A DNA stretch of 64,000 nucleotides from Pseudacidovorax sp. (GCF_017991995.1 NZ_JAGOPN010000010.1:124001-188000), one strand, 5' to 3'; counted from the stretch's first letter, positions 17,449 to 26,752 are shown. Numbers and translations: made by a program. The notes: a model not told the origin generated them from the letters alone.

Positions 17449-17607
17449 TCAACCCGGCCAGCGCGGCTTTGACCCGACAGCGACCACCGTCTCTCGCACG
17501 GCGGCGCCCAGGGTACTGTCGTCGTCGCGCCGCCAATGCAGGTAGTAGGGGAGCGATGGAACCAGCAGTTCCCGCACGGCGGCCACGCGCACGAGGCGCC
17601 CTTCCTT
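17449..17607 (-). pseudogene. LysR-type regulator, 3' stub cut by an insertion sequence
   Basis: The open frame KEGRLVRVAAVRELLVPSLPYYLHWRRDD, then AAVRETVVAVGSKPRW and a stop, reads like the last ~50 residues of a LysR effector domain. It begins exactly at the terminal TGT of the IS21-family element at 17608. No matching 5' part is recognisable on the other side of the element (20233 onward), so the N-terminal DNA-binding part is gone. It reads in the same direction as the catabolic operon and probably was its regulator. The assignment to LysR rests on a short segment. Confidence 0.55.
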
Positions 17608-17652
17608 TGTCGGCGCCGAAGTAAAACTGAGCCACCGCGCCGATTGAATCGT
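17608..17652 (+). repeat. IS21 left-end multiple terminal repeats
   Basis: Two related repeats point inward: TGTCGGCGCCGAAGTAAAAC followed by TGAGCCA (17608-17634), then GCGCCGATTGAATCG followed by TGAGCCA. These are presumed transposase-binding sites. The first matches, inverted, the right-end repeats at 20172-20232. Confidence 0.7.
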
Positions 17653-17801
17653 GAGCCAGGGGTGGAAGTCGACGCTGTAATGGTCGACTGTGGATAAGTG
17701 TATGTCCTGCCTGGTTCTTTGACCTCCTGATGGTGGTGATGGATGCGCGTGGCAAGGCGCGAAGGGCGTAGCCCGTAGCGCCTTGCCACGCGCGGCGGCC
17801 G

Positions 17802-18611
17802 TCAATCGGTGATGTCCGTCGGGTCGGTCTTGCCGCTGCCCTTGCGGGCCTGTTCCCTGGCCTTGATCCGCTTCTTCGCTGTGGCGCTGCTGTGCAGGAA
17901 GCGATGGCTCTCGTTGCCCGTCTCCACGATGTGGCAGTGATGCGTGAGTCGGTCGAGCAAGGCGGTGGTCATCTTCGCGTCGCCGAACACCGTGGACCAC
18001 TCGGCGAAGTCCAGGTTGGTGGTGATCACCACGCTGGTGTGCTCGTACAGCTTCGAGAGCAGATGGAACAGCAGCGCTCCTCCGGCCTGGCTGAACGGCA
18101 GGTAGCCCAGCTCGTCCAAGATGACCAGGTCCATGCGCAGCAGAGCACTGGCAATCCGCCCCGCCTTGCCCTGGGCCTTCTCCTGCTCCAGTGCATTGAC
18201 CAGATCGACGGTCGAGTAGAAGCGCACCCGCTTGCCATGGCGCGTGATGCCAGAGACACCAAGAGCGGTGGCCAGATGGGTCTTGCCCGTGCCCGGCCCG
18301 CCGACCAGCACGGCGTTGTGCGCGGCGTCCGTGAACTCCAGTGTCGCCAGTTGCTCGATCAGCTTGCGATCCACCACCGAGGCATCGAAGTCGAAGCCAG
18401 CGAGGTCCCGGTGCACGGGGAAGCGCGCCGACGTCATCTGGTACTGCACCGAGCGCATCGCGCGGTCCGTGGTCTCGGCCTGCAGCAGGTGTTCGACCAA
18501 CCAGCGTGAGCTATCCAGACCCGAGGCCGGGCCCTGCTCCTGCAGATCGCACCACGCACCGGCCATGCCGTGCAGGCGCAATGCCTTGAGCTCGACCATC
18601 ACATCACGCAT
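17802..18611 (-). CDS. istB: IS21 helper ATPase IstB
   Basis: AAA+ ATPase that stimulates the IstA transposase and selects target DNA; 269 residues. The start at 18611 has a strong ribosome site (AGGAGG 6 bases upstream) and overlaps the istA stop by 8 bases. Walker A is [11 protein letters not shown], Walker B is [13 protein letters not shown], followed by the sensor segment [12 protein letters not shown] and DRLTHHCHI. All are characteristic of IstB. The open frame upstream of 18611 is just istA in another frame. The C-terminus is Lys-rich ([13 protein letters not shown]). Confidence 0.95.
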   Translation of the reverse strand: MRDVMVELKALRLHGMAGAWCDLQEQGPASGLDSSRWLVEHLLQAETTDRAMRSVQYQMTSARFPVHRDLAGFDFDASVVDRKLIEQLATLEFTDAAHNAVLVGGPGTGKTHLATALGVSGITRHGKRVRFYSTVDLVNALEQEKAQGKAGRIASALLRMDLVILDELGYLPFSQAGGALLFHLLSKLYEHTSVVITTNLDFAEWSTVFGDAKMTTALLDRLTHHCHIVETGNESHRFLHSSATAKKRIKAREQARKGSGKTDPTDITD

Positions 18612-20115
18612 GGTCCACCTCCTGGCTGCGCAGGCTGTCGTAGCGCGCCGTGTTGGCCAGCGGCGGTGTTGCGACCTGCAGCGCCGTCTCGGCGCCGAGG
18701 GGCACTGCCGGCGCGTTGAGTCGACCAAGCACGTTGATGACGTGCTCTACGCTGACACGTCCGGACGGCGGACAGCTCTCCATCGCCAACTCCACCGCCA
18801 CGATCACGGCATCCAGGCCGGCCGTCGGCACGATGGCCAACACCTGTGCCATCACGCGGTCGCCGCCGGCCTGGCGCAGCAGGCCGCGGCGCAACTGCTG
18901 CAGCGCCTCGGGCATATCCGCGAAGGGCGCGCCGTTCCTCAGTGCACCGGGTTTGCGTTGCACCAGCGGGATGTAGTGCTGCCAGTCGTAGCGGGTGCCA
19001 CCGGAGTCGCTCAGGCGCTCGTGGCGCGCAACCACCGCGTCATCGGCGACGACCACGACGCTGCCTGGATACAGCCGCGTGCTGACCATCTGTCCGGCCA
19101 ACTCGCACGGCACCGAGTAACGGTTGCGCGCCACCGAGACCAGGCAGGTGCTCGACACTCGCGCCGGCTTCTCCACGTAGCCATCGAAGGGCTCGGGCAT
19201 GGGCATCAGGTGAGGCCGCTCGTGCTCGAGCATCTCGGCCACGCTGAACTGGCTGTGCTCGGGATGGCGCACCTCGCTCCACAGCGCCCGGCAGCGCTCG
19301 CCCAGCCACGCATTGAGCTCGGCGAAGGAGCCGAAGCGGCGCCTGGCCGCCTCGATCCAGATGCGCCGGCGGCTGTCCTGCACGTTCTTCTCCACGCGCC
19401 CCTTCTCCCAGCCCGAGGCCACGTTGCAGAAGTCGGGGTCGTACAGGTAGTGCGCGCACATCACCGAGAAGCGCGCGTTGACGGTGCGGCCCTTGCCCTT
19501 GTGGACCTTGTCCACGGCCGTGCGCATGTTGTCGTAGATGCCGCGGCGCGCCACGCCGCCCAGCGCTGCGAACGATCTCGTGTGAGCATCGAACAGCATC
19601 TCGTGCCCCTGGCTCGGATAAGCCACCAGCCAGAACGCGCGGCTCGCGCAGAGCTTCAGGTGGGCCACCTGGACCCGGTAGTAGATGCCGCCGACGACCA
19701 GGCCTTCTTCGCTCCAATCGAATTGGAAGGCCTCGCCGAGTTCGAAGTTCAGCGGAACATAGGCCGTGATGTTGACCGCCTGACCCTCGCCCTGGCGCCA
19801 GGCTCGAACGAAATCGGTGACGGCCGAGTACCCGCCGGTGTAGCCCTCGGCCTTGATCTCGGCATGCAGCGCACGCGCCGTGCGCCTCTCGTGCTTGGGC
19901 CGCCTGGCATCGGCCATTAGCGCCTGCTTCAGCGTCCCCTCGAACGCGCTGAGCTTGTTGGGGCGTGGCTCGCGCCGGTACTTCGGCGCCTCGTTCACCG
20001 GCGCGTGCAGCCACTTCGAAATCGTGTTGCGAGACAGCCCCGTCTTGCGCGCTATCTCGCGCTCCGACAGCTTGTCCCTCGCGTGCAGCCGTCGGATCTT
20101 GCCAATCATGTCCAT
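18604..20115 (-). CDS. istA: IS21 transposase IstA
   Basis: DDE transposase of the IS21 family, 503 residues from the ATG at 20115, which has GGAG at good spacing (a GTG three codons earlier overlaps that site). The N-terminal helix-turn-helix [21 protein letters not shown] is followed by the integrase core; the first catalytic Asp is probably in [10 protein letters not shown], the next around VRQ-like segment [13 protein letters not shown]. The C-terminal domain contains [14 protein letters not shown], typical of IstA. The gene is complete with no internal stop, so the element may still be active. Confidence 0.94.
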   Translation of the reverse strand: MDMIGKIRRLHARDKLSEREIARKTGLSRNTISKWLHAPVNEAPKYRREPRPNKLSAFEGTLKQALMADARRPKHERRTARALHAEIKAEGYTGGYSAVTDFVRAWRQGEGQAVNITAYVPLNFELGEAFQFDWSEEGLVVGGIYYRVQVAHLKLCASRAFWLVAYPSQGHEMLFDAHTRSFAALGGVARRGIYDNMRTAVDKVHKGKGRTVNARFSVMCAHYLYDPDFCNVASGWEKGRVEKNVQDSRRRIWIEAARRRFGSFAELNAWLGERCRALWSEVRHPEHSQFSVAEMLEHERPHLMPMPEPFDGYVEKPARVSSTCLVSVARNRYSVPCELAGQMVSTRLYPGSVVVVADDAVVARHERLSDSGGTRYDWQHYIPLVQRKPGALRNGAPFADMPEALQQLRRGLLRQAGGDRVMAQVLAIVPTAGLDAVIVAVELAMESCPPSGRVSVEHVINVLGRLNAPAVPLGAETALQVATPPLANTARYDSLRSQEVDHA

Positions 20116-20171
20116 GGTGATCACTCCTCGAACCCCACCGCTTAAAAAAGCAGCAGAGTAGGTTGAACACC

Positions 20172-20232
20172 TGGCTCACTTTTACTTCGGCACTACCCGC
20201 AAAACTGGCTCAATTTCCGGTCGGCGCCAACA
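20172..20232 (-). repeat. IS21 right-end multiple terminal repeats
   Basis: On the minus strand, from the outer end inward: TGTTGGCGCCGACCGGAAAT then TGAGCCAG, and ~40 bases further TGCCGAAGTAAAAG then TGAGCCAG. The inner copy differs by one base from the left-end repeat GCCGAAGTAAAACTGAGCCA (17614-17633). Confidence 0.7.
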
Positions 20233-20387
20233 CGATGGGATGGTTGAAAGGTGCTGAGTCGCTGCTGAACAGCCAGCGCTTCTCGGGCGAGAGTAGATCA
20301 GCAGTTCGGACACTCGAACATCAAGCGCGGCAGCGCGGGCTGGCGGGAGGCCGGCGCGATGGCAAGCGGCGGCCCGGGCAGCCAAGG
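20233..20387. other. Flank between IS21 element and NYN gene, no gene seen
   Basis: About 155 bases with no convincing coding frame on either strand. I looked here for the missing 5' part of the LysR-like gene cut at 17608 and found none. Confidence 0.6.
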
Positions 20388-21107
20388 CTATGCCGGCTGT
20401 GCCCCAATGCCATTGTTTGGTTTTTCACTCGCGGCCTTCGGAGGAGGTCGAGTGCAAGTGGACCGAAGCCCGTCGATGTGCTCGTTGAGCCCCGGATCGA
20501 CAGAGCGCCACATCGGATCAAGGATGAAGTCGATCCCCTCCCGCCTGGCGAGTTTCGCGGCGGGAACGAAGTCGGCATCGCCGGCGACGAGGACGATCTG
20601 GTCAACCTGCCGCTTGAAGGCCAGTGAGGCAATGTCGATTCCGATGCGCATGTCCACCCCCTTCTGGCGGACATTGGGCAGCAGATCAGCTTCGCTCAGA
20701 TCCTCGAAGCTGCGCTTCTTCTTGAGCAGGTCCTGGATGGCCGACGGCACGAGTGTCCATGGCGTATCCCCGGAGAGATGGCCCATGCGCAGGGCAACCT
20801 TGCGCTTGGAGCGCAGGCGCTCATGCAGTTCGATGCGAAAGCGCGCTTCATCGGTCTTCGAGAAATCGACGACCTTGCCGGTCAGGGGGTTGTGCAGCTT
20901 CTTGAGCAGCGGCGGGCAGTCGTAGAAGAAGATGCGGTACAGCTCATGCTTCCGCTGTTCTCCACGCATGCCTCCCTCACGCATGTGCAGCATGGCCCAC
21001 CGCCAAGCCAGATCGGCTGCGCGTGTTGCATCGTGCGTGCTCTCCGGGCAGATAGCCCGGTAGCGCTTCACGAAGTAGCCGCCGTCAATGAGCACAGCCG
21101 TTGGCAC
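20388..21107 (-). CDS. NYN/DUF88-domain protein (predicted PIN-like nuclease fold)
   Basis: A 239-residue cytoplasmic protein with GTG start and an excellent ribosome site (GGAGG 5 bases upstream). The N-terminal VLIDGGYF, a middle VDMRIGIDIASLA, then VDQIVLVAGDADFVPAAKLARREGIDFIL are the NYN/LabA motifs; the conserved Asp residues (IDGG, DMRIGIDI, GDADF) form the predicted metal site of a PIN-like ribonuclease. It lies between the IS21 element and the integrase, so it is probably cargo of the integrated element, where such proteins often have suspected RNA-processing or defence roles. No partner gene is present, so no specific role is claimed. Confidence 0.87.
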   Translation of the reverse strand: MPTAVLIDGGYFVKRYRAICPESTHDATRAADLAWRWAMLHMREGGMRGEQRKHELYRIFFYDCPPLLKKLHNPLTGKVVDFSKTDEARFRIELHERLRSKRKVALRMGHLSGDTPWTLVPSAIQDLLKKKRSFEDLSEADLLPNVRQKGVDMRIGIDIASLAFKRQVDQIVLVAGDADFVPAAKLARREGIDFILDPMWRSVDPGLNEHIDGLRSTCTRPPPKAASEKPNNGIGAQPA

Positions 21108-21272
21108 GGTTCCTCCGGAAACGAAAACGCCCCAAGTTTCGGCACATCCAAGATGGTTGGAGGCTTACTTCGAGGGGCGGGATGCCGTTGATTTTACTCC
21201 AAAACTCGGCCTCGAACTCCGGGGCACGAAATTCGCAGCAGCTTTCGATGCGGAGGAAAACCGTCACCCGTT

Positions 21273-22619
21273 TCAAGCGGCGCAAAGTGCAGCCTCCTTC
21301 TCTGTCGTGCCTTCGGGCACCGCTTCAGCTGAGGCCGGCAGAACCGAGGGTTCATCCCGAACTGCCGCAGCGGCCTCCACGAAATCCGCCACGGTCTGCC
21401 ACCCAGCCCTCAACTGGGCCTCGCTCTTGCCGATGTAGTGCCCGAGGGTGACATCATTGCCCGCCACGTGGTTGAGCATCCGCTTTAGCACGCCGCCGGA
21501 CACCAGTTCCTCCGCAATGCTGGCGAACGTTGCCCGCAGACCATGACCCTGAACCGTGGTGCCGGCCTCAGCGTTGATCCGCGTCAGCGTCTTGCGCGCG
21601 TCGGTGATCGCAAACAACCGATCCTCGGGCTTCCTGCCCGTGCAATACGCCCTCGCGATCGCCAGAGCCTGCCGTGACAGCAGCAACTTGTGATCGCTGC
21701 GGTTCTTCGTGTCCCGCAGCACGATACGGCCCCCCTCCAAATCCACGTCTACCACCTTGATGGGCTCGTATCCGTATCGCTTGCTGCCCAGTATCTCGAC
21801 GCCGCGGCAGCCGGTGAGCAACTGGAACCGGTAGTAATCGGCCGCTACACGGCCAGATGCGCAGGCAGCTCGCCACCAGGCACCCAGCCGCTCCGGCGGG
21901 ATCGGCGCAGGGTTGCCCTTGGGCGGCGCCAGCACAATGCGGTCGCGGCCGGCGGTGTCCTGCCCCAGGGGGTTGTTGGGCACCACGACGCCGTGCCAGC
22001 GCAGCACGGCACGAATCACCTGCATGGCATAGATCGCCTGCCGTTCCGAGCGCTTGATCTGGGTTTCATAGATTCCCCGGATGTCCTCAGCCGTGACCTT
22101 GGACAGCAGCCTGTGCGCCAATGGGTACAGTTCGCCGTCGGCGAACTTGCGGCCTTTGAGGGACACCCGGCCGGCTTCGATCATGGCCAAGTAGTCGGCC
22201 TTGGTACGTGCCTTCAGCGGCAAGCCGTCCTTGGCGCGACGCTTCCTTTCAACATAGTCGCGCAGTGCCTTCTCGAAGGTCACCCCCTCCTCACGCTCAG
22301 CCCGCTCGCGCGCCGCAGCTTCAGCGCGCAAGCGAGCTTCCTCTTCGGCAGGCCAATCCACGCCTTCCCGCGCCAGCGCCCGGATGCGCTGCGCCTCCGC
22401 ACAGGCCGAAGCCAGCTTGATCTGGCCAGGACCGTCCCCGTACTCTTGCGGCAATCGGTACTGGCGCTCACCGTCCTGACCCTTGACGGTGTAGCGCACC
22501 AGCAGCGTGCGCGCGCCATCGGGCGCAATCCGCATCTGCAGGCCCCGGTCCAGAGTGACCTTGTACGGTTGCGGCCGCGGCTTATGGGCCTCAATGGCCC
22601 GAACCGTCAAAAGTGGCAT
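21273..22619 (-). CDS. Tyrosine recombinase (tRNA-targeted island integrase)
   Basis: Site-specific integrase, 448 residues from the ATG at 22619; the frame is open 25 codons further but MPLLTVRAIEAHKPR is the usual N-terminus. An N-terminal DUF4102-like arm-binding domain (to ~85) and a core-binding region (~130-240) precede the catalytic domain with Arg272 (TGCRGVEI), His359 and Arg362 (HGLRATF) and the nucleophile Tyr395 (VTLGHYIGK). All catalytic residues seen are intact. The start lies ~160 bases from a tRNA-Lys 3' fragment, its evident attachment site. The Ala/Glu-rich tail after 410 is variable. Confidence 0.93.
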   Translation of the reverse strand: MPLLTVRAIEAHKPRPQPYKVTLDRGLQMRIAPDGARTLLVRYTVKGQDGERQYRLPQEYGDGPGQIKLASACAEAQRIRALAREGVDWPAEEEARLRAEAAARERAEREEGVTFEKALRDYVERKRRAKDGLPLKARTKADYLAMIEAGRVSLKGRKFADGELYPLAHRLLSKVTAEDIRGIYETQIKRSERQAIYAMQVIRAVLRWHGVVVPNNPLGQDTAGRDRIVLAPPKGNPAPIPPERLGAWWRAACASGRVAADYYRFQLLTGCRGVEILGSKRYGYEPIKVVDVDLEGGRIVLRDTKNRSDHKLLLSRQALAIARAYCTGRKPEDRLFAITDARKTLTRINAEAGTTVQGHGLRATFASIAEELVSGGVLKRMLNHVAGNDVTLGHYIGKSEAQLRAGWQTVADFVEAAAAVRDEPSVLPASAEAVPEGTTEKEAALCAA

Positions 22620-22779
22620 TTGGTGCCTCCGTGTCCGATGCGTGTCCGAAAGATCCTGAGCTTGGATGCTATCGAACGAGACAAGGAGAAGCAAAAAATC
22701 AACGCAACTTATTGATTTTCAATGATTTACCGGTGTTTCATAAAGTCCGGATAAATCTCAAAGAGTCCCAATTTGTACA

Positions 22780-22825
22780 ACTCTTAATCCGTAGGTCGAG
22801 TGTTCGAGTCACTCAGGGCCCACCA
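22780..22825 (+). tRNA. 3' part of tRNA-Lys(CUU), attachment-site remnant
   Basis: From the anticodon loop CTCTTAA (anticodon CTT, Lys) the sequence continues through the variable loop, the T arm (GTTCGAGTC) and the acceptor 3' strand to an encoded CCA at 22823-22825. The D arm and 5' acceptor strand are absent: upstream sequence (22741-22779) does not pair or resemble a tRNA. This is therefore the displaced 3' end left when an element integrates into a tRNA gene. It reads rightward, so the element should lie to its left, consistent with the integrase at 21273-22619. Confidence 0.82.
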
Positions 22826-22837
22826 GACAAACGAATC

Positions 22838-22871
22838 AAGCACCTGGATCGAAAGATCCAGGTGCTTTTTT
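22838..22871 (+). terminator. Rho-independent terminator after the tRNA-Lys remnant
   Basis: A 13-bp perfect stem AAGCACCTGGATC / GATCCAGGTGCTT with a GAAA loop, followed by a run of T. It is the terminator of the original tRNA-Lys gene, now separated from its 5' half by the integrated element. Confidence 0.92.
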
Positions 22872-23614
22872 CTTTTCGACTACAGCCTCGCCCGCCCTCT
22901 GGTCAGCCGGGCCCAGTGCGAGCCAGCGGCGGCCCCAGGCTCGTCTGGTCCGCACTGTGCGCTGCGCAGGTGGCGGCCCGAAGCGCGCCTCCCAGACTCC
23001 CTCCTCTCTCAAACCCCTGCGCCTGGGCCTCGCCATCCTGCTCGGATTTCTGGCTCGAAATCTTGCACCGCTTTGCCAGAAATTCCGATTCAAATTCACC
23101 GTTTCAATTAATCACGATCAATTGTGAAATTGACCGTGAACAACAAGCGGGAAAAAATATTTGCCTCCTGCGCGCCGACAACATACGCTATGGCGCTCTC
23201 GGATTGAAAGCCGATTTATTCGCTCACCGGGATGCGGGCCGCCAGTTCCATGGCGGATCCCGACGATCCACGAATCAAAAACAATGCGTCTCCGGAGGGG
23301 GCATGAGCCGTCGATCTGCAGTGCTTGAAAGCTGCATCCCACCTCGCCATGAAGCGAGCGTTCTTCCCTGGACAAACACACCCGCCGATACCGGGGCAGG
23401 CACACCTCGGCAAGTCCTGAAAGCGGTACGCATGGCCGCAGCGCCCTGAGTCGCGGGCCCCGATGCCGCTTGGCAGCAGGGCAATTCCTTTTGAATCCAT
23501 TTCGCGCGAGCCATTGCCTTTGCGCCGCGGCTCGGTGTGCCTGCCAATTCAATTTCCCAGCCAATTGATCGGACCCAACGCCAATGTCCGATCTTCACCA
23601 AGGAGATGACACCC
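22872..23614. other. Long non-coding leader upstream of the autotransporter
   Basis: About 740 bases with no convincing gene. The minus-strand frame 23118-23564 has an Arg/Cys-rich translation and no ribosome site, so I do not call it. The part around 23080-23300 is noticeably AT-richer than the flanks and may hold the autotransporter promoter and a long untranslated leader. Confidence 0.5.
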
Positions 23615-26600
23615 ATGGCCCCACATTCAGCAAAGCGCCCGCCGCACCCGGGAAACACGAAATACGCCCTGCGGAAAAAAGTATTCGTGCGGCTGCCAAA
23701 ACGCCTCGCTCTTCCGTTGCTGCTGGCGTCCATCTGGGGGCTGCCAGCCCATGCCGCCGACATCAGCTGGTCAGGCGCCAGCGGCAGCAACTGGTCCACG
23801 GCCGGCAACTGGATCGGCGGCGCGGCCCCCGGCAGCACCGACACGGCCGTGCTCAACGGCACGGGCAGCATCCGGATCGCCGACCAATCGGTCACCCTCA
23901 ATGCCTTCTCGCTGGCCACCAGCCTCGCGGACACGACGCGCCTCACGATCAGCGGCGGTGGCCGCCTGACCGTCGCCCTCGGGGTGATCGGCGCCACGGG
24001 CGGCAGCGGCAGCGTCGTGGTCAGCGGCCCCGGCTCGATGCTGACCAACACCTCGGAAATCACCATCGGCCGCAACGGCACCGGCTCGCTCACCGTCATC
24101 GACGGCGCGCACCTGGTGTCGCGCCGGCTGGCCCTCGGCACGCCGACCTGGGAGGTGGCCGGCGGCACGCCCGCAGGCGGCTCGGGCTCGCTCACCGTGA
24201 GCGGTGCCGGCACGCTGTGGGAGAACACCGCCGGCGTCGACGTCGCGCGCAACGAAAGCCCGGGGTCCACCGGCACCCTGACCATCTCGGACGGTGCCAC
24301 GGCACGCATCCGCAGCACGGGCGTCTACACCGGCGCGGGGGCCACGCTCAACTTCACGGGCGCCGGCACCCGCGTCGAGATCGGCGACCCCACCGACCCC
24401 AACGATCTGCAGGCCACGTCCTCGGGCTGGCTGAGCGCCGATGGCGGCAACATCCAGGTCTCGGGCGGCGCCAGCCTCTACACGAGCGGCACCTACGTCG
24501 GTGCGAGCGGCGCCTGGGCCACCACCATGACCGTGACGGGCCAGGGCACCAGCTTCATCGGCGAGCAGCGCATCTATGTCGGCGGGCAGAACGGCTCGCG
24601 CGACGTCGATCCGGTCAACGGCAATGGCCTGCTGACCATCGCGGACGGCGCCACCGCGTGGGGCGGCACGGTGGGCGTGGGCATGGACCCCCATTCCAAG
24701 GGCGTGGCCGTGGTGACCGGCAACGGCTCGCAGCTCTGGGCCAAGGCCAACACGGCGCTGACCACGCCGACGCGCGGCAACTTCTACGTCGGCTACGCGG
24801 GCGACGCACTGGTCGTGGTCTCGGACGGCGGCACCATCAAGGCCGACAACGAGGTGCGCATCGCCTACGACAGCGGCTTCGGCAAGCTGGTGATCGGCGC
24901 GCAGGAAGGCCAGGCCGCGGCCGCACCCGGCAACGTGATCGCGGCCAACGGCATCGTCTTCGGCGACGGCGCGGGCGAGCTGGTCTTCAACCACACGGGC
25001 ACGGGCCTGCTGTTCGGCAGCACGCTGAGCGGCAACGGCACGCTCAAGGCGCTGGCGGGCACCACGATCCTGAGCGGCGACAGCTCGGCCTTCACGGGCA
25101 GCACCGCTGTCAAGGGTGGCGAGCTGCGGGTCAACGGCTCGCTGGCCGGCTCCGCGGTGACGGTGGGCAGCGGCGCGCGCCTGTCGGGCAACGGCACGGT
25201 GGGCAGCCTGAGCCTGCAGTCCGGTGCCACCGTGGCGCCCGGCAACAGCCCGGGCACGCTCACCGTCGCCGGCAACTACACCCAGGCCGCCGGCTCCACC
25301 TACGAGGCCGAGTTCGTGCCCGGCACCGCCACCTCCGACCGCATCGCCGTCAAGGGCACGGCCCAGATCGCCGATGGTGCCGTGCTGCGGGTCTCGCGCT
25401 ACGGCAGCACGGCGCCCTTCAGCCTCACCGACCGCTACACCGTGCTGACCGCCGACGGCGGCGTCACCGGCCGCTACGTGCTGACCGGCGACACCAGCAT
25501 CTCCACCTTCTACGCCCTCACGACCGGCACCGACGCGGGCAGCGTCTACGTCGCCGCCCAGCAGGTGCGTGCCTTCACCAGCGCGGCGCTCACGGCCAAC
25601 CAGATGACCACGGCCGGCGCGCTGCAGAGCCTGGCCGCCGGCGGCGCCCTGCGCACCGCCATCGGCTACCTGCCGGACGACGCCCAGGCCCGCGTCGCCT
25701 TGGACCAGCTCTCGGGCGAGATCCACGCCTCCCTCCGCGGCGCCATGGTGGAGGACAGCCGCTTCGTGCGCACGGCCGCCATCGACCGGCTGCGCGCCGC
25801 CTCCGGCGCTGCGACCGCGCCGGCGGGCGCCAGTGCCGACGCCAACGGCCTGGCCGTGTGGTCCCACGTCTACGGCACCTGGGGCAAGACGAGCGGCAAC
25901 GGCAATGCCGCCTCGCTCTCGCACGACACGGGTGGCTTCGTCGGCGGTGCGGACCTGCCCGTCTTCGACACGGCCCGGGCCGGCGTGCTGCTGGGCTATG
26001 GCCATGCCTCTTACGACAGCGACGGGCGCAACGCGTCGGGCTCGTCCAACGGCTACACCCTGGGCGCCTACGGCGGCACGCAGGTCGGCGACGTCGGCGT
26101 GCGGCTGGGCACGGCCTACACCTGGAGCGACGTGAGCACCCGCCGCGACGTCGTCTTCAGCGGCCTGGCCAATGGCCTGTCGGCCAAGTACGACGCCCGC
26201 ACCTTCCAGGCCTTCGCCGAGGCGGGCTACCGCATCGACGCCGGCGCGGTGGCGCTCGAGCCCTTCGGCGGCCTGGCGCATGTGGCGGTGCGCACCGACG
26301 GCTTCACCGAGCGCGGCGGCGTGGCGGCCCTGAGCTCCGGCAGCAGCAACACCGACGTCAACTTCTCCACCCTGGGACTGCGCGGCTCGGGCGAGTTCAA
26401 CCTGGGCGGGCGCACCCTGACCGCCAGCGCCTCGCTCGCCTGGCGCCATGCCTTCGGCGACACCACGCCGCAGGCCAGCTTCCGCTTCCTCGGCTCGGAC
26501 GCCTTCGGCGTGAGCGGCGTGCCCATCGCGAAGAACGCCGCCCTCGTCGAGGCCGGCGTGTCCACGCAGATCGCGCGCAATGCCTCGCTGCGCCTGTCCT

Positions 26601-26668
26601 ACACCGGGCAGTTCGGCAGCCACGCCCGCAGCCAGGGCCTGCGCGGCAACCTGGACTTCCGGTTCTGA
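23615..26668 (+). CDS. Type Va autotransporter with repeat-rich passenger
   Basis: Self-secreting surface protein, 1017 residues. The ATG at 23615 is chosen because AAGGAG ends 9 bases upstream. A long signal peptide (charged region KYALRKKVFVRLPKR, then LALPLLLASIWGLPAHA) is of the extended kind seen in large autotransporters. The passenger (about 49-755) is Gly/Ser/Thr-rich beta-helix with units such as GSGSVVVSGPGS, GTGSLTVIDGA and SGSLTVSGAG, then a passenger-associated repeat (LSGNGTLKALAGTTILSG, then SGNGTVGSLSLQSGATVAPGNSPGTLTVAG). The last ~260 residues are the outer-membrane barrel ending in Phe (NLDFRF). The role is probably adhesion or biofilm; no protease triad is visible. Confidence 0.92.
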   Translation: MAPHSAKRPPHPGNTKYALRKKVFVRLPKRLALPLLLASIWGLPAHAADISWSGASGSNWSTAGNWIGGAAPGSTDTAVLNGTGSIRIADQSVTLNAFSLATSLADTTRLTISGGGRLTVALGVIGATGGSGSVVVSGPGSMLTNTSEITIGRNGTGSLTVIDGAHLVSRRLALGTPTWEVAGGTPAGGSGSLTVSGAGTLWENTAGVDVARNESPGSTGTLTISDGATARIRSTGVYTGAGATLNFTGAGTRVEIGDPTDPNDLQATSSGWLSADGGNIQVSGGASLYTSGTYVGASGAWATTMTVTGQGTSFIGEQRIYVGGQNGSRDVDPVNGNGLLTIADGATAWGGTVGVGMDPHSKGVAVVTGNGSQLWAKANTALTTPTRGNFYVGYAGDALVVVSDGGTIKADNEVRIAYDSGFGKLVIGAQEGQAAAAPGNVIAANGIVFGDGAGELVFNHTGTGLLFGSTLSGNGTLKALAGTTILSGDSSAFTGSTAVKGGELRVNGSLAGSAVTVGSGARLSGNGTVGSLSLQSGATVAPGNSPGTLTVAGNYTQAAGSTYEAEFVPGTATSDRIAVKGTAQIADGAVLRVSRYGSTAPFSLTDRYTVLTADGGVTGRYVLTGDTSISTFYALTTGTDAGSVYVAAQQVRAFTSAALTANQMTTAGALQSLAAGGALRTAIGYLPDDAQARVALDQLSGEIHASLRGAMVEDSRFVRTAAIDRLRAASGAATAPAGASADANGLAVWSHVYGTWGKTSGNGNAASLSHDTGGFVGGADLPVFDTARAGVLLGYGHASYDSDGRNASGSSNGYTLGAYGGTQVGDVGVRLGTAYTWSDVSTRRDVVFSGLANGLSAKYDARTFQAFAEAGYRIDAGAVALEPFGGLAHVAVRTDGFTERGGVAALSSGSSNTDVNFSTLGLRGSGEFNLGGRTLTASASLAWRHAFGDTTPQASFRFLGSDAFGVSGVPIAKNAALVEAGVSTQIARNASLRLSYTGQFGSHARSQGLRGNLDFRF

Positions 26669-26752
26669 GCGACATGCCGGCGCGCGGTTTGGGCGGCCCG
26701 GTCGCCTTCGCCGGGCGCCGGGCCGCTTGCCCGCAAGGCCCGCCCTTGGCCT

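Larger units (their letters stand above)
17608..20232 (-). mobile_element. IS21-family insertion sequence (2,625 bp)
   Basis: The element is bounded by TGTCGGCGCCGA at 17608-17619 and its inverted match TGTTGGCGCCGA (minus strand of 20221-20232); IS21 elements begin with TGT. Each end has a second, internal copy of the TGAGCCA-containing repeat, as usual in this family. It carries istA and istB in the standard order, read leftwards, both intact. No target-site duplication is visible: the bases left (CCCTTCCTT) and right (CGATGGGAT) differ. Together with the missing half of the LysR-like gene this points to a deletion next to the element after insertion. Confidence 0.88.

Noticed and set aside
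20233-20387. Possible 5' half of the interrupted LysR-like gene right of the IS
   Set aside because: One frame gives a short open stretch (LLSPEKRWLFSSDSAPF), but it has no helix-turn-helix or LysR pattern and is limited by a stop.
23118-23564. 148-codon minus-strand frame in the leader of the autotransporter
   Set aside because: No ribosome site, Arg/Cys-rich composition, no known motifs.
23771-26623. 950-codon open frame antisense to the autotransporter
   Set aside because: GC-rich codon bias opens long antisense frames; the translation is Ala/Gly/Arg/His-rich without domains, and the plus-strand autotransporter is clear.
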